A stretch of DNA of 11,438 nucleotides from an uncultured Clostridium sp. (lineage in GTDB: Bacteria > Bacillota_A > Clostridia > TANB77 > CAG-508): positions 1-11,438 of the forward strand of contig CAMXLV010000048.1 in the NCBI GenBank assembly GCA_947244675.1, written 5' to 3'. The notes beneath the pieces are model-generated. The model searched no databases. It was not told the origin of the DNA and saw nothing but the letters and a program-made list of their open reading frames with translations. Made by a program: the position numbers and the translations under genes. Shown here in pieces: positions 1 to 7,980 of the stretch (position 1 is the stretch's first letter; each line of letters begins with the position of its first letter).

Positions 1-2
1 GG

Positions 3-176
3 GAATGGACGCAAGAAATGTGCCACGTAACGAATAACGCAAACTTGATGTATAACTTTCGTGGCGGTGGTTTCAACAGCTCCACTGCAGACGGCTCAGT
101 ATGTTACCGTGGACACGGTTACGCCAACGGTACCTACACGTGCTATGGCTTTCGTACTGTACTCTACATAAGATAA
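3..176 (+). CDS. C-terminal end of a C-type-lectin/SUMF1-like protein (partial)
   Basis: The only open frame entering from the left edge runs 57 codons to a TAA. It contains FRGGGFNSS, then VCYRGHGYANG, and ends CYGFRTVLYIR. An RGG patch, a short Asn/Ser/Gly/Tyr-rich stretch and a terminal GFR-x-(V/A)-L is the usual ending of formylglycine-generating-enzyme/C-type-lectin-like folds, including the ligand-binding tails of diversity-generating-retroelement targets and of many clostridial surface proteins; that assignment is inference from a short fragment. By hand count 83 of the first 170 bases are G or C, far above the neighbouring genes, and codons such as GGC, AAC, TAC and GCC, rare elsewhere in the window, are common here. 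The start, the main domain and the true function lie outside the window. Confidence 0.6.
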   Translation, partial: EWTQEMCHVTNNANLMYNFRGGGFNSSTADGSVCYRGHGYANGTYTCYGFRTVLYIR

Positions 177-197
177 AAGACAAAAATAAAAAAATAC

Positions 198-226
198 TTG
201 AAAAAAACAAAAAAATATGTTAAAAT
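198..226 (+). promoter_or_regulatory. Promoter of the T-box/pheST operon
   Basis: TTGAAA (198-203) and TAAAAT (221-226) are separated by 17 bases, a good match to a housekeeping sigma-A promoter. Transcription would start near 233, just before the T-box leader. It lies in the A-rich gap after the stop of the upstream gene. Confidence 0.7.
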
Positions 227-232
227 AAGAAA

Positions 233-485
233 GCAAATAAAAAACCAATTAAAAAGCAAAGTAAATATAGAAAAAAGAAAAGAGAAAATGGTCAAGGCTG
301 AGAGCCATTTAGAAAATATATTGAAATTTCACTTTTTAGGTCTTTTTCTGAAAAAAAGTAGGAAAAAGCGGTCGAACCGTTAAAACGAAAATAAGGTTAG
401 TAAATAATAAACTAATAAATTTAGGTGGTACCACGAATGAAAAGTCATTTCGTCCTAGAAAATAGGAGATGTGACTTATTTTTAT
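233..485 (+). promoter_or_regulatory. T-box riboswitch, Phe-specific (UUC specifier)
   Basis: The core T-box AGGTGGTACCACG is at 423-435. Its UGGU can pair with the ACCA end of an uncharged tRNA whose discriminator base is A, as in tRNA-Phe. In Stem I, the apical arm AAATGG/CCATTT (286-291/305-310) is followed by a GAAATTTCAC segment in which TTC (328-330) is followed by A, the usual specifier context, and codes for Phe. A small stem III hairpin (AGCGGT/ACCGTT) lies at 367-381. A terminator overlaps the 3' side of the T-box. When tRNA-Phe is uncharged the antiterminator should form and pheS-pheT be transcribed. The specifier agrees with the downstream genes. The exact 5' end and stem I pairings were judged by eye. 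Confidence 0.88.
442..485 (+). terminator. T-box conditional terminator
   Basis: AAGTCA (442-447) pairs with TGACTT (472-477), and TCCTA (452-456) pairs with TAGGA across a small loop, with unpaired bases between the two helices. A T-rich run follows (476-484). The left strand contains the TTTCGTCCTAG element that typically trails the T-box, so this hairpin competes with the antiterminator. Confidence 0.75.
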
Positions 486-580
486 TGTATAGGAAAAATC
501 AAAGATTTTATCGAATTTTGCAGGCAAATAAAGATGGAGTATACAGAGTAATCTAAAAGGAAGAAAATTTTAAATCATGC

Positions 581-606
581 CTATTTATTCTTATATAAGA
601 ATAGCC
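581..606. repeat. Short palindrome in the post-T-box leader
   Basis: TATTCTTATATAAGAATA at 586-603 is a perfect 18-base palindrome in the region between the T-box terminator and the next gene (486-643), which otherwise shows no coding sequence or recognisable signal. It could be a weak RNA hairpin or an operator. It has no T-run, so it is not a standard terminator, and its function is unknown. Confidence 0.35.
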
Positions 607-643
607 TAAGAGGATAGAAGTATCACCAAAAGGATGTGGAAAT

Positions 644-949
644 ATGGAAAAAAACAAAAATCTAAAATACTATTTAGATAGTAGTATTTATAGTGGTGAG
701 GAAATTCAAAAAAATATTGAAAAGACCAAAAAAGAATTTCCGAACAAAAAAGTAAAAGTAAGCATAGGGTTAAACGAATTTGGTATGTATATCATTACAT
801 TTCAATTTGAAAACAAAAACAGCATATTGGGAAAAATCAAGATATGGTTTTGGAAAAAATTCCAAAAAATCCCTTTGTTAGAGGGAAAACAATATGGACA
901 GTACAAAGCAACCAAAACCTATCGACCATATGAAAGAAAAATAAAATAG
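644..949 (+). CDS. Small basic protein of unknown function between the T-box and pheS
   Basis: I do not recognise this 101-residue protein. It starts at an ATG with an AAAGGA-type site about 13 bases upstream and ends 15 bases before pheS, so it lies inside the T-box-controlled transcript. It is rich in Lys and Tyr. It has an N-terminal helical stretch (SGEEIQKNIEKTKKEF), a likely beta region (VKVSIGLNEFGMYIITFQFE, about residues 38-57) and an aromatic basic segment (KIKIWFWKKF), and it ends in a Lys/Arg-rich tail. There is no signal peptide or clear membrane helix. The alternation suggests a small alpha/beta fold. Its place ahead of pheS hints at a translation-linked or Phe-responsive role, but that rests on position only. 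The A/T-rich base use matches the neighbours. Confidence 0.7.
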   Translation: MEKNKNLKYYLDSSIYSGEEIQKNIEKTKKEFPNKKVKVSIGLNEFGMYIITFQFENKNSILGKIKIWFWKKFQKIPLLEGKQYGQYKATKTYRPYERKIK

Positions 950-964
950 AAAGGAAAGAAAAAA

Positions 965-1981
965 ATGAAAGAACAAATTGCCAAAATCAAAGAGACATCC
1001 ATTAAAGAAATCAAGGATTGTCAAGAAGAAAAAACGTTAGGAGAAATAAAGGTAAAATATTTAGGAAAAAAAGGAGAATTAACAGCTTTGCTTCGAGGTA
1101 TGGGAGCTTTAACACCAGAAGAAAGACCTCAAATAGGAAGTTTAGTAAATCAAGTAAGAGACGAATTAGAAGCACTAATTCAAGAAAAAGAAAAAGAATT
1201 TAAACAAAAAGAACTAGAGAAAAAATTGGCAACTGAAAATATTGATGTAACAGAGCCAAGCAAAAAAGTAGTACTTGGTTCTTTACATCCCATTACACAA
1301 ATTATTAACGAAGTAGAAGAGATCTTTTTAGGAATGGGATACCAAATAGCAGATGGACCAGAAGTGGAAAAAGCCATTTATAATTTTGATAAATTAAACA
1401 CACCGCCAGACCATCCAGCAAGAGATTTGCAAGATACTTTCTATATAACAGAAGATATTGTATTAAGAAGTCAAACATCGCCAGTTCAAGCAAGAGTTAT
1501 GGAAAACCAAAAACCACCAATTAAAGTTATCTGTCCAGGAACAGTATATCGTTCAGATAGTGTAGATGCTACTCACTCACCAGTGTTCCATCAAATAGAA
1601 GGGTTAGTAGTAGATAAAAACATTGCTATGACAGATTTAAAAGGAACCTTAGAAATGTTTGCCAAAAAATGTTTAGGAGAAAACACCAAAATTCGTTTTA
1701 GACCACATCATTTTCCATTTACAGAACCAAGTGCAGAAGCAGATGTATCTTGTTTTGTCTGTGGAGGAAAAGGGTGTAAAGTATGTAAACAAGAAGGATG
1801 GATTGAACTATTAGGATGTGGTATGGTACATCCCAATGTTTTAAAAAATTGTGGAATTTCCCCAGAGGAATATTCTGGATTTGCCTTTGGTTTTGGAGTA
1901 GAAAGAATAGCTATGGCAAAATTTGGTATTGAAGATATGAGATTACTATATGAAAATGATGCAAGATTTTTAAAACAATAA
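965..1981 (+). CDS. pheS: Phenylalanyl-tRNA synthetase alpha subunit
   Basis: Catalytic subunit of the cytoplasmic (alpha-beta)2 enzyme that charges tRNA-Phe with phenylalanine. At 338 residues it has the normal full length. An N-terminal coiled-coil region (about 1-85), which contacts tRNA, leads into a class II synthetase core. The dimer motif is at about 140 ([15 protein letters not shown] then QDTFY), motif 2 is around [20 protein letters not shown], and motif 3 is the C-terminal [19 protein letters not shown] CxxCxxxGCxxC cluster followed by [16 protein letters not shown] is typical of this subunit in many bacteria. A GAAAGGAAAG site precedes the ATG. It stands 18 bases before pheT, as in the usual pheST operon, under the Phe T-box. 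It contains no CGG codon and is unbroken. Confidence 0.97.
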   Translation: MKEQIAKIKETSIKEIKDCQEEKTLGEIKVKYLGKKGELTALLRGMGALTPEERPQIGSLVNQVRDELEALIQEKEKEFKQKELEKKLATENIDVTEPSKKVVLGSLHPITQIINEVEEIFLGMGYQIADGPEVEKAIYNFDKLNTPPDHPARDLQDTFYITEDIVLRSQTSPVQARVMENQKPPIKVICPGTVYRSDSVDATHSPVFHQIEGLVVDKNIAMTDLKGTLEMFAKKCLGENTKIRFRPHHFPFTEPSAEADVSCFVCGGKGCKVCKQEGWIELLGCGMVHPNVLKNCGISPEEYSGFAFGFGVERIAMAKFGIEDMRLLYENDARFLKQ

Positions 1982-1999
1982 AAAGAAAGGAAGAATTGT

Positions 2000-4404
2000 A
2001 TGAAAGCAAGTATAGAATGGTTAAAAGAATATGCTGATATTGATATAGAACCAAAAGAATTAGGTGATATTTTGACAATGACAGGTTCAAAAGTTGAAAC
2101 CATAGATGAATTAGGAAAAGATATAAAAAATGTAGTAGTAGGAAAAATTTTAGAAATAGAAAAGCATCCAGATGCAGATAAATTAGTAGTAACCAAAGTA
2201 GATCTAGGAGAAGAGATTGTACAAATTGTAACAGGTGCTAATAATATTAAAGTTGGAGATATAGTACCAATTGCAAAAGATGGTTCAGAATTACCAGGAG
2301 GTGTGAAAATAAAAAAAGGAATGTTAAGAGGGGTAGAATCTTGTGGTATGATGTGTTCTGTTGGAGAATTAAACCTTACCATAGAAGAATATCCAGGACA
2401 AATTGAACATGGTATTATGATCCTTAATCAAAACTTAGAAAAAGAAATAGGAAAAGACATTACAGAAGTATTAAACTTAAAAGAAGATATTTTAGACTTT
2501 GAAATTACATCAAACCGACCAGATTGTTTATCAATAGAAGGATTAGGAAGAGAAACAGCAGTATCACTAAAAAAGCAATTTAAGAATCCAAGAAAAAATT
2601 TAGATGAATTACAAATAGAAACCAAAAAGGAATTAGAAGGTTTGCGCGTTGATATTGAAGCACCAGACTTATGTTATCGTTATGTTGCAAGAATTGTAAA
2701 AAATGTAAAAATAGGACCATCACCAGAGTGGATGATAAGAAGACTAAAAGCTTGTGGAATAAGAAGTATCAATAATATTGTAGATATTACAAACTATGTT
2801 ATGTTAGAAATGGGACAGCCAATGCATGCATTTGATATTAATTCAATTGAAGGAAAACACATTACAGTAAGACGTGCTAAAAAACAGGAAAAAATTACAA
2901 CTTTGGATGAGCAAGAAAGAGAATTACAAGAAAACAACTTAGTCATAGCAGATGCTAAAAAAGCAGTAGCAATAGCTGGTGTTATGGGAGGACTAAATTC
3001 TGAAATCGAAGAAAATACTAAAACAGTGGTATTTGAATCAGCTACTTTTTATGGAGGAAGTATTAGAAAGACAGCCAAACAAGTAGGATTAAGAACAGAA
3101 AGCTCAGCTCGTTTTGAAAAAGGACTATCTGCAGAAAATGCTTTAAGAGCAGCTAATAGAGCAGTGGAATTAGTAGAACAATTAGAAATTGGAGAAATTG
3201 TAGAAGGAAAAATTGATGTGTATCCAACCAAACAAAAAATGAATCAGATACCATTAAATGTTTCAAAAATTAATGCTTTGTTAGGAACCGATTTAGAAAA
3301 AGAAGAAATGATAAATATATTAGAACAATTATCAATTAAAGTGAAAAACGATGTAGCGATTGCTCCTTATTTTAGAATGGATTTAGAATTTTTAGCAGAT
3401 ATTGCAGAAGAAATAGGACGTTTCTATGGTTACGACAAATTACCATCTACTTTAATGAAAGCAGATACAACCATTGGGGTAAGAAATAAAGAACAAACCA
3501 TTCAAAGAAGAGCAAAAGAAGTATTAGTAAATAGTGGATTTTTAGAAATTTACACTTATGGATTTGTAGCAGAAAAAGATTTGGAAAAATCTAATATTAG
3601 TGAAGAAATTAAAAAGTATGCTATTACCATACAAAATCCATTGAGTGATGAATATAAACTAATGAGACCGACAACTGTGCCAAGTATGATGCAAACATTA
3701 GCTATTAATGCTAACAAGAAAAATCAAGAAGTAAAATTATTTGATATATCAAGAAGTTACAAAAATATAAAACAAGAAGTAGAAAATGGAGAAGTACCAC
3801 TACAAGAAGAAATATTAACAGTTGGAATGTATGGAGAAAATGTTGATTTTTATACACTAAAAGGAGTGGCAGAAAATTTATTAGAAGCAATAGGTGTAAG
3901 ACATTATGAAATCCAAAAAGAAAGCAAAAATGGTTCTTACCATCCAGGAAGATGTGCTAACCTAAAAATAGGAAATGATATAATTGCAACACTTCGGAGA
4001 AGTTCACCCAGAAGTATTAGACAACTATGCTATTGCCAAAAGAGCTTATTTGTTAGAAGCAAATCTTACTAAGTTAGTAAAATATGCAAAAGCTAATAAA
4101 AAATATGAAGAAGTAGTAAAATTTCCAGCAGTAGAAAGAGATATTGCTGTTATAGTAGAAGAAGATATCGAAGTACGGACAAATCGAAAAAGTTGTTACT
4201 AAAAAAGCAAAAAAATTATTGGAAAGTATGCAATTATTTGATATTTATCGAAATGAGAAATTAGGAGAAAACAAAAAGAGTGTTGCTTATGCACTAACCT
4301 TTAGAGATAAAAATAAGACACTAAGTGATGAAGAAATAAATAATATTATGGAAGGCATTATCTTAGAATTAGAAAAAACATTAGGAGCAACTCTTAGAAA
4401 ATAA
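2000..4404 (+). CDS. pheT: Phenylalanyl-tRNA synthetase beta subunit, read through two +1 shifts at CGG-A
   Basis: Beta subunit of the PheST enzyme, which holds the tRNA and carries the editing site. Visible in order are an EMAP-type tRNA-binding domain (about 40-150, HPDADKLVVTKVD, GMLRGVESCGMMCS), the B3/4 editing region (about 215-380, NIVDITNYVMLEMGQPMHAFD), B5 (about 400-475), a catalytic-like core ending GEVHPEVLDNYAIAKRAYLL, and an FDX-ACB anticodon-binding domain (about 708-800, VERDIAVIVEEDIEVGQI to the end). The frame breaks twice, at in-frame CGG codons 3995-3997 and 4176-4178. Omitting the C each time reads GGA and joins 665, 60 and 75 codons into 800 residues, the usual length. 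The Gly of GEVHPEV is conserved in the family. A conventional caller would report three fragments. An AAAGGAAG site precedes the ATG. The stop overlaps the terminator stem. Confidence 0.93.
3995..3998 (+). other. Putative +1 frameshift site CGG-A, pheT site 1
   Basis: In frame 0 the codons are ACA CTT CGG AGA, which lead out of the PheT family sequence within a few residues. Skipping C3995 gives CTT GGA GAA GTT CAC CCA, that is LGEVHP, a conserved PheT stretch. Frame-0 reading ends at 4072. Confidence 0.85.
4176..4179 (+). other. Putative +1 frameshift site CGG-A, pheT site 2
   Basis: Sixty codons after the first site the codons read GAA GTA CGG ACA and then a stop at 4200-4202. Skipping C4176 gives GTA GGA CAA ATC GAA (VGQIE), which continues the FDX-ACB domain to the normal end of PheT. 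Confidence 0.85.
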
Positions 4405-4450
4405 AAGTAAAAGTTGGAAGAAATAAAAATCTTCCAATTTTTACTTTTTT
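4403..4450 (+). terminator. Terminator of the pheST operon
   Basis: The near-perfect stem AAAAGTAAAAGTTGGAAGA (4403-4421) pairs with TCTTCCAATTTTTACTTTTT around an eight-base A-rich loop and ends in a T-run. Its left arm begins within the pheT stop codon. The A-tract on the left arm means it could also act on the other strand. Confidence 0.9.
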
Positions 4451-4477
4451 TAGCAAGAAATACTAAAAAATAAAATG

Positions 4478-4506
4478 TTACAAAAATATTAAATTCTTGT
4501 TATAAT
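4478..4506 (+). promoter_or_regulatory. Upstream promoter (P1) of the peptidase gene
   Basis: TTACAA (4478-4483), a 17-base spacer and TATAAT (4501-4506), with TG one base ahead of the -10 (extended -10). This is a strong sigma-A-type match just after the pheST terminator. Confidence 0.65.
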
Positions 4507-4517
4507 TGTAATATTTA

Positions 4518-4546
4518 TTGACAAGTGCTAGAGAATATTTTATAGT
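4518..4546 (+). promoter_or_regulatory. Downstream promoter (P2) of the peptidase gene
   Basis: TTGACA (4518-4523), a 17-base spacer and TATAGT (4541-4546). The expected start near 4553 gives a leader of about 30 bases with a small TCGC/GCGA hairpin directly before the AAAGGAG ribosome binding site. Its -35 lies 11 bases beyond the -10 of P1, so the two promoters are packed in tandem and probably exclude each other. Confidence 0.7.
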
Positions 4547-4582
4547 TAAATAAAGTCGCAAAATAGCGAAAGGAGAAAAAAT

Positions 4583-7214
4583 ATGAAAAAACAAATGAAA
4601 AGAGTAACTGCTTTTCTATTAATGATAATACTCCTAACAGTTTTAGCAAATAACAGTTATGCAGAAAATAAAGCAACTTTAGTAGTGCCAGAAAAATCAC
4701 AAGAATTTAAAAATTGGGAAAAATCAACAGAAGAAGATAAAAAAAGCACTTTACCAAAATACACAGATATTAAAATGAAAGATGCTGTAAAGAAATCTAC
4801 CTATCGTGTAATAAACAATGAAGAAAAAGCAAATTTAGAAGCACAATATAGAAGAACAGGATTAACAGTAAAAAATCAAAAACAAACTAATATGTGTTGG
4901 GCATTTTCATTTTCTAGTGTATTAGAACGGAAGTGGTGCAGGAAAAGTTTATTCACCTTTAAACTTAAATTACATAACTAGTACAATTTATAATAAAAAA
5001 CTATCTAGAGGGGGAAATGTTAGATTAGCCATGGGAACAGTTAGCTCAGGAAAGTCACCACTCTTAGAAGCCAAAATGCCATTTGAAAATTATTATAATG
5101 AAACAACAAATAACAGAGAAAATGACTATTTAATACCAATAAAAGATTTGCCAGCAGGAACTTTAGAAAAACCAGTAGATGCTAGAGTTACAAATGCAAC
5201 TTATTTTGCTTCTATAACAAAACAAATAGATGCCAATGGAAACATATCCTATACTAATATGTCACAAAGCGAAGTACAAGCCAATAGACAATTAATTAAA
5301 GAACATGTGAAAAATAAAGGTCCACTTACTGCTAGTTTAAACTTTGCAGGAACAGGAAGCGAATATTATAATCCTACAACAGGAGCCTATTTCTTTGACA
5401 ATGCATCAGAAGCACAAAACCATGATGTAACCATTGTTGGATGGGATGACAATTACGCAATCGCTAATTTTAATGTAGCACATAAACCAAAAACACCAGG
5501 AGCTTATATTGCATTAAATTCATTTGGATCAAACTCAGGAGATAAAGGATATATTTATATATCTTATGAAGATGTATTTATTGAAACAAATTTAGGTGGT
5601 ATTAATCAGTTAGAGGAATATGCAAGTAATAGTGAAATTCCATATGATAAACTTTACCAATATGATGAATTAGGTTATACCTTTGAACTTGCTTCTACAA
5701 CACCTATACTGATGGCTGCTAACATATTCCAAAGAGATGATTCTAAAATAGAATATGTTAATGAGGTAGGAATTTTCTTACCAAGAACAGAAGGAGTAGA
5801 AGTATATATTAATGAAGCAAATGGCAATATGAACAATTTAAAAAAAGTAGCAGTAGAAACAGAAAACATTACACCAGGATATCATATTATTAAATTAGCA
5901 ACTCCTATAGAACTAACAGGAAATCAATTTGTAATAGCAATCAAATACATTAATGAAGAAAGTGGTGCTGATATACCATTAGAAGCAAATTGGAAAGATT
6001 CTGGTATTAGTAATGAATCTAATATTACAGATACAGCTAAGGCAAATGAAGGCGAAAGCTATATTTCTCTTGATGAAGGAAATAGCTGGCTAGATATTAA
6101 TAATTTAAAAATAAATGATACCATTACAATGAGAAATACAAATAATTGTATCAAAGCATATACTACAATTTCTGAGAGACCATCAACGACACCAGTAACA
6201 GGAGTTACTTTAAATAAAGTAGCAACAACGATTAAAGAAGGAGAAACAGAAACATTAGTAGCAACTATTTTACCAGCAGATGCTACCAATAAAAACATAA
6301 TTTGGGAAACTTCTGATGCTACTATAGCAAGTATAGAAAATGGAGTAATAACAGGAAATGCAAAAGGAATAGCAACAATAACAGTAACAACAGAAGATGG
6401 AAATCATACAGCAAATTGTCAAGTAACAGTAGAGGAAAGAGAAGAAGAACCAACGATTATAGAAGTAACAGGAATTACCGTAAATCCACAAACATTAGAA
6501 TTAAAAGAAGGAGAAACAGCTACCATAGTAGCAACGATAGAGCCTTCTAATGCAACAAACAAAAATTTAACTTGGCTAAGTACAAATGAAGAAGTAGCAA
6601 CCATAGAAAATGGAGTAATAACAGCATTAGAAGAAGGAGAAACAACCATTGAAGCAGTAACAGAAGATGGATCATATACAGCTAATTGCCAAGTAATAGT
6701 AAAAGCAGAAGAACCAGAAAAACCAACAACAGTAAAAGTTACAGGGATAACATTAAACAAAAAAAGCATGGAAATGGAAGTAGGAGACAGTGGAAACTTA
6801 GTAGCAACCATTACACCAACCAATGCGACCAATAAAGAAGTAAAATGGAAAAGTAAAGATGAAACCATTGCACAAGTATCAGAAACAGGAATTATCAAAG
6901 CTTTAAAAGAAGGAACTACAACAATTAGTGTTACAAGTGTGGATGGTAATCATACAGCAGAATGTAGCATAACTGTTTCCAAAAAGAAAAACACAGATGA
7001 TGATATTTACCAAGACAAAGATGATAATAAGAAACCAAATGGTGGAAGCAATATAAATAATCAACAAAACACTATTAAGGGAGATAACACCATAGCTAAC
7101 ACAAAAATCCCTTATGCAGGAAGTAAAACCATTCTTATTATTGGACTAGTAATAGCCATTATGCTAACAATCATTATATGGGCAAAAGTTAGAAAATTAA
7201 AAGATGTAAAATAA
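4583..7214 (+). CDS. Secreted, cell-surface papain-like (C1) cysteine peptidase with Ig-like repeats, read through one +1 shift at CGG-A
   Basis: Joined across the CGG at 4928, the product is 876 residues. Residues 1-27 are a signal peptide (basic start, hydrophobic core, ending NNSYA). The papain core follows: oxyanion Gln99 and catalytic Cys105 in NQKQTNMCWAFSFSS, His280 in NHDVTIVGWDD, and Asn312 in ALNSFGSNSGDKGY, which has Phe where papain has Trp. After YQYDELGY (about 360-370) comes a lectin-like beta region seen in clostridial surface C1 peptidases, then three bacterial Ig-like (Big_2) domains (about 538-620, 628-710, 719-799), a charged Asn-rich linker, IPYAG (842-846), one membrane helix (about 850-866) and a basic tail. 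Thus it is probably a wall- or membrane-displayed protease with its active domain outside. Substrate unknown. The shift lies just after the Cys helix, so unshifted translation would end at 4981 without His or Asn and be inactive. Confidence 0.88.
4928..4931 (+). other. Putative +1 frameshift site CGG-A in the peptidase gene
   Basis: Codons 114-116 in frame 0 are TTA GAA CGG. Skipping C4928 gives GAA GGA AGT GGT GCA GGA (EGSGAG), and the frame is then open through position 5031 and on to 7214 with the His and Asn of the active site. Without the shift, reading stops at 4979-4981. Confidence 0.83.
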
Positions 7215-7231
7215 AAAAGGAGGAATAAAAA

Positions 7232-7363
7232 ATGGAAGAACAAGTAAAAACAGTAACTAAAAAAAGATTATCACCAGAAGCTACTATTTTATTAACAATA
7301 GGAACAGGAGCACTTGCAGTAGTAGTATATAGAATTGTTTATTTTATTATAACAGGGATTTAG
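7232..7363 (+). CDS. Small single-span membrane protein (43 aa)
   Basis: An ATG with a strong AAGGAGGA site nine bases upstream opens 43 codons ending in TAG. The N-terminal half is charged (MEEQVKTVTKKRLSPEA), and the rest is one hydrophobic segment (about 19-41) of Leu, Ile, Val, Gly and aromatic residues, ending TGI. The predicted arrangement is a cytoplasmic basic face and a single membrane helix. It begins 17 bases after the peptidase stop with no terminator between, so it is probably co-transcribed and may partner or anchor the peptidase; this is inference from position. I do not recognise the family. The strong ribosome binding site is the main evidence that it is real. Confidence 0.65.
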   Translation: MEEQVKTVTKKRLSPEATILLTIGTGALAVVVYRIVYFIITGI

Positions 7364-7410
7364 GGACGTTCTTTAAATCCCTCCTAGAAGGGATTAAGGG
7401 ACACTCTTTT
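7361..7410. repeat. REP-like hairpin element
   Basis: AGGGACGTTCTTTAAATCCCT is followed by CCTAGA and then AGGGATTAAGGGACACTC, forming an imperfect hairpin (AATCCCT with AGGGATT, extended by TTAA-rich flanks) and ending in TTTT. GGGACGTTCT-type inverted segments are common as dispersed intergenic repeats in Clostridia. It overlaps the stop codon of the small gene. It may also work as a weak terminator. Copy number cannot be judged from one window. Confidence 0.45.
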
Positions 7411-7424
7411 ACCAAAACAATAAA

Positions 7425-7490
7425 AATACACTTTATTTAGTTTGGAACAATAAAAATAGAAAACCAAACTAAAAAAGTGTATTATTTTTT
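7425..7490 (+). terminator. Long-stem terminator before ylxM
   Basis: AATACACTTTATTTAGTTTGG (7425-7445) pairs with CCAAACTAAAAAAGTGTATT (7464-7483) with a single bulge, giving a 20-pair stem with an 18-base loop, followed by a T-run. An A-rich tract on the left side could make it bidirectional. The motif AACAATAAAAATA occurs twice, before the left arm and in the loop. Confidence 0.75.
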
Positions 7491-7510
7491 AGCTTTTTCA
7501 CCAAAAACTC

Positions 7511-7544
7511 TTGACAAAAGCAAAAAAAAGATGTAAAGTATAAT
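7511..7544 (+). promoter_or_regulatory. Promoter of the ylxM-ffh-rpsP operon
   Basis: A perfect TTGACA (7511-7516) is followed after 17 bases by TAAAGT (7534-7539), which runs straight into TATAAT (7539-7544, spacing 22). The 17-base pairing is the more likely one. The leader to ylxM would be about 45 bases and contains a GAAAGAGGAAAT ribosome binding site. Confidence 0.6.
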
Positions 7545-7595
7545 AGCATTACAAAAAGCACATAGAAAATTTTACAAGAAAGAGGAAATTTAACT

Positions 7596-7952
7596 ATGGA
7601 GCAAAACGTAAAAATTAGTATGTTAAACCAAGTTTATGGTAAACTATTAACACAAAAGCAATGTGAAATGATAGAAAATTATTACAACAATGACTTATCA
7701 TTATCTGAAATTGCACAAAATAATGACATAACAAGACAAGCTGTTAGAGACATCCTAAAAAAAGGAGAAAAAAAACTTTTTGCTTATGAAGAAAAATTAA
7801 AAATTATGGAAAAAGTATTAAAACAACAAAAGAAAATCAAGCAAATCGTGGAGCAAATTGAAAAAATACAAAACAAAGAGACAAAGGAAAAAGTAACAAT
7901 GCAAACATTAGAACACATAAAAAAAGAATTAGCGAGTTTAGATTTGAACTAA
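7596..7952 (+). CDS. ylxM: YlxM-family helix-turn-helix protein, SRP-associated
   Basis: A 118-residue protein with a sigma-70 region-4-like helix-turn-helix: LTQKQCEMIENYY, then LSLSEIAQNNDITRQAVRDI (about 34-53), followed by a Lys/Glu-rich C-terminal helix that probably forms a coiled coil. This matches the UPF0122/YlxM family in length and in its fixed position directly before ffh. In some Gram-positive bacteria YlxM binds Ffh/SRP RNA and modulates SRP GTPase activity; whether it does so here is inferred from family and context. It ends 28 bases before the ffh start. A GAAAGAGGAAAT ribosome binding site supports the start. Confidence 0.92.
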   Translation: MEQNVKISMLNQVYGKLLTQKQCEMIENYYNNDLSLSEIAQNNDITRQAVRDILKKGEKKLFAYEEKLKIMEKVLKQQKKIKQIVEQIEKIQNKETKEKVTMQTLEHIKKELASLDLN

Positions 7953-7980
7953 TGCCTCAAAAGAAAGGAAAGTGATAAAA

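Noticed and set aside
198..383. A 61-residue Lys-rich open frame beginning at TTG
   Set aside because: It overlaps the promoter -35 and the T-box leader, and has no ribosome binding site. Its composition follows from the A-rich leader.
1018..1203. A 61-residue Arg/Lys/Ser-rich frame inside pheS
   Set aside because: It is the +1 frame shadow of the pheS coiled-coil region. pheS itself is intact here.
1708..2382. A 224-residue open frame on the minus strand across the pheS-pheT junction
   Set aside because: It is an antisense shadow of two clear genes, low in complexity, with no start signal. The same holds for the other minus-strand frames, including 6419-6898 (opposite the Ig-like repeats) and 10932-11312.
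4200..4202. TAA as the true end of pheT
   Set aside because: The FDX-ACB domain continues after the C4176 skip to 4404, giving the usual 800-residue length.
6190..6990. The threefold Ig-like repeat as an unusual structure
   Set aside because: Tandem Big_2 domains with GVITALKEG-type motifs are ordinary in Gram-positive surface proteins.
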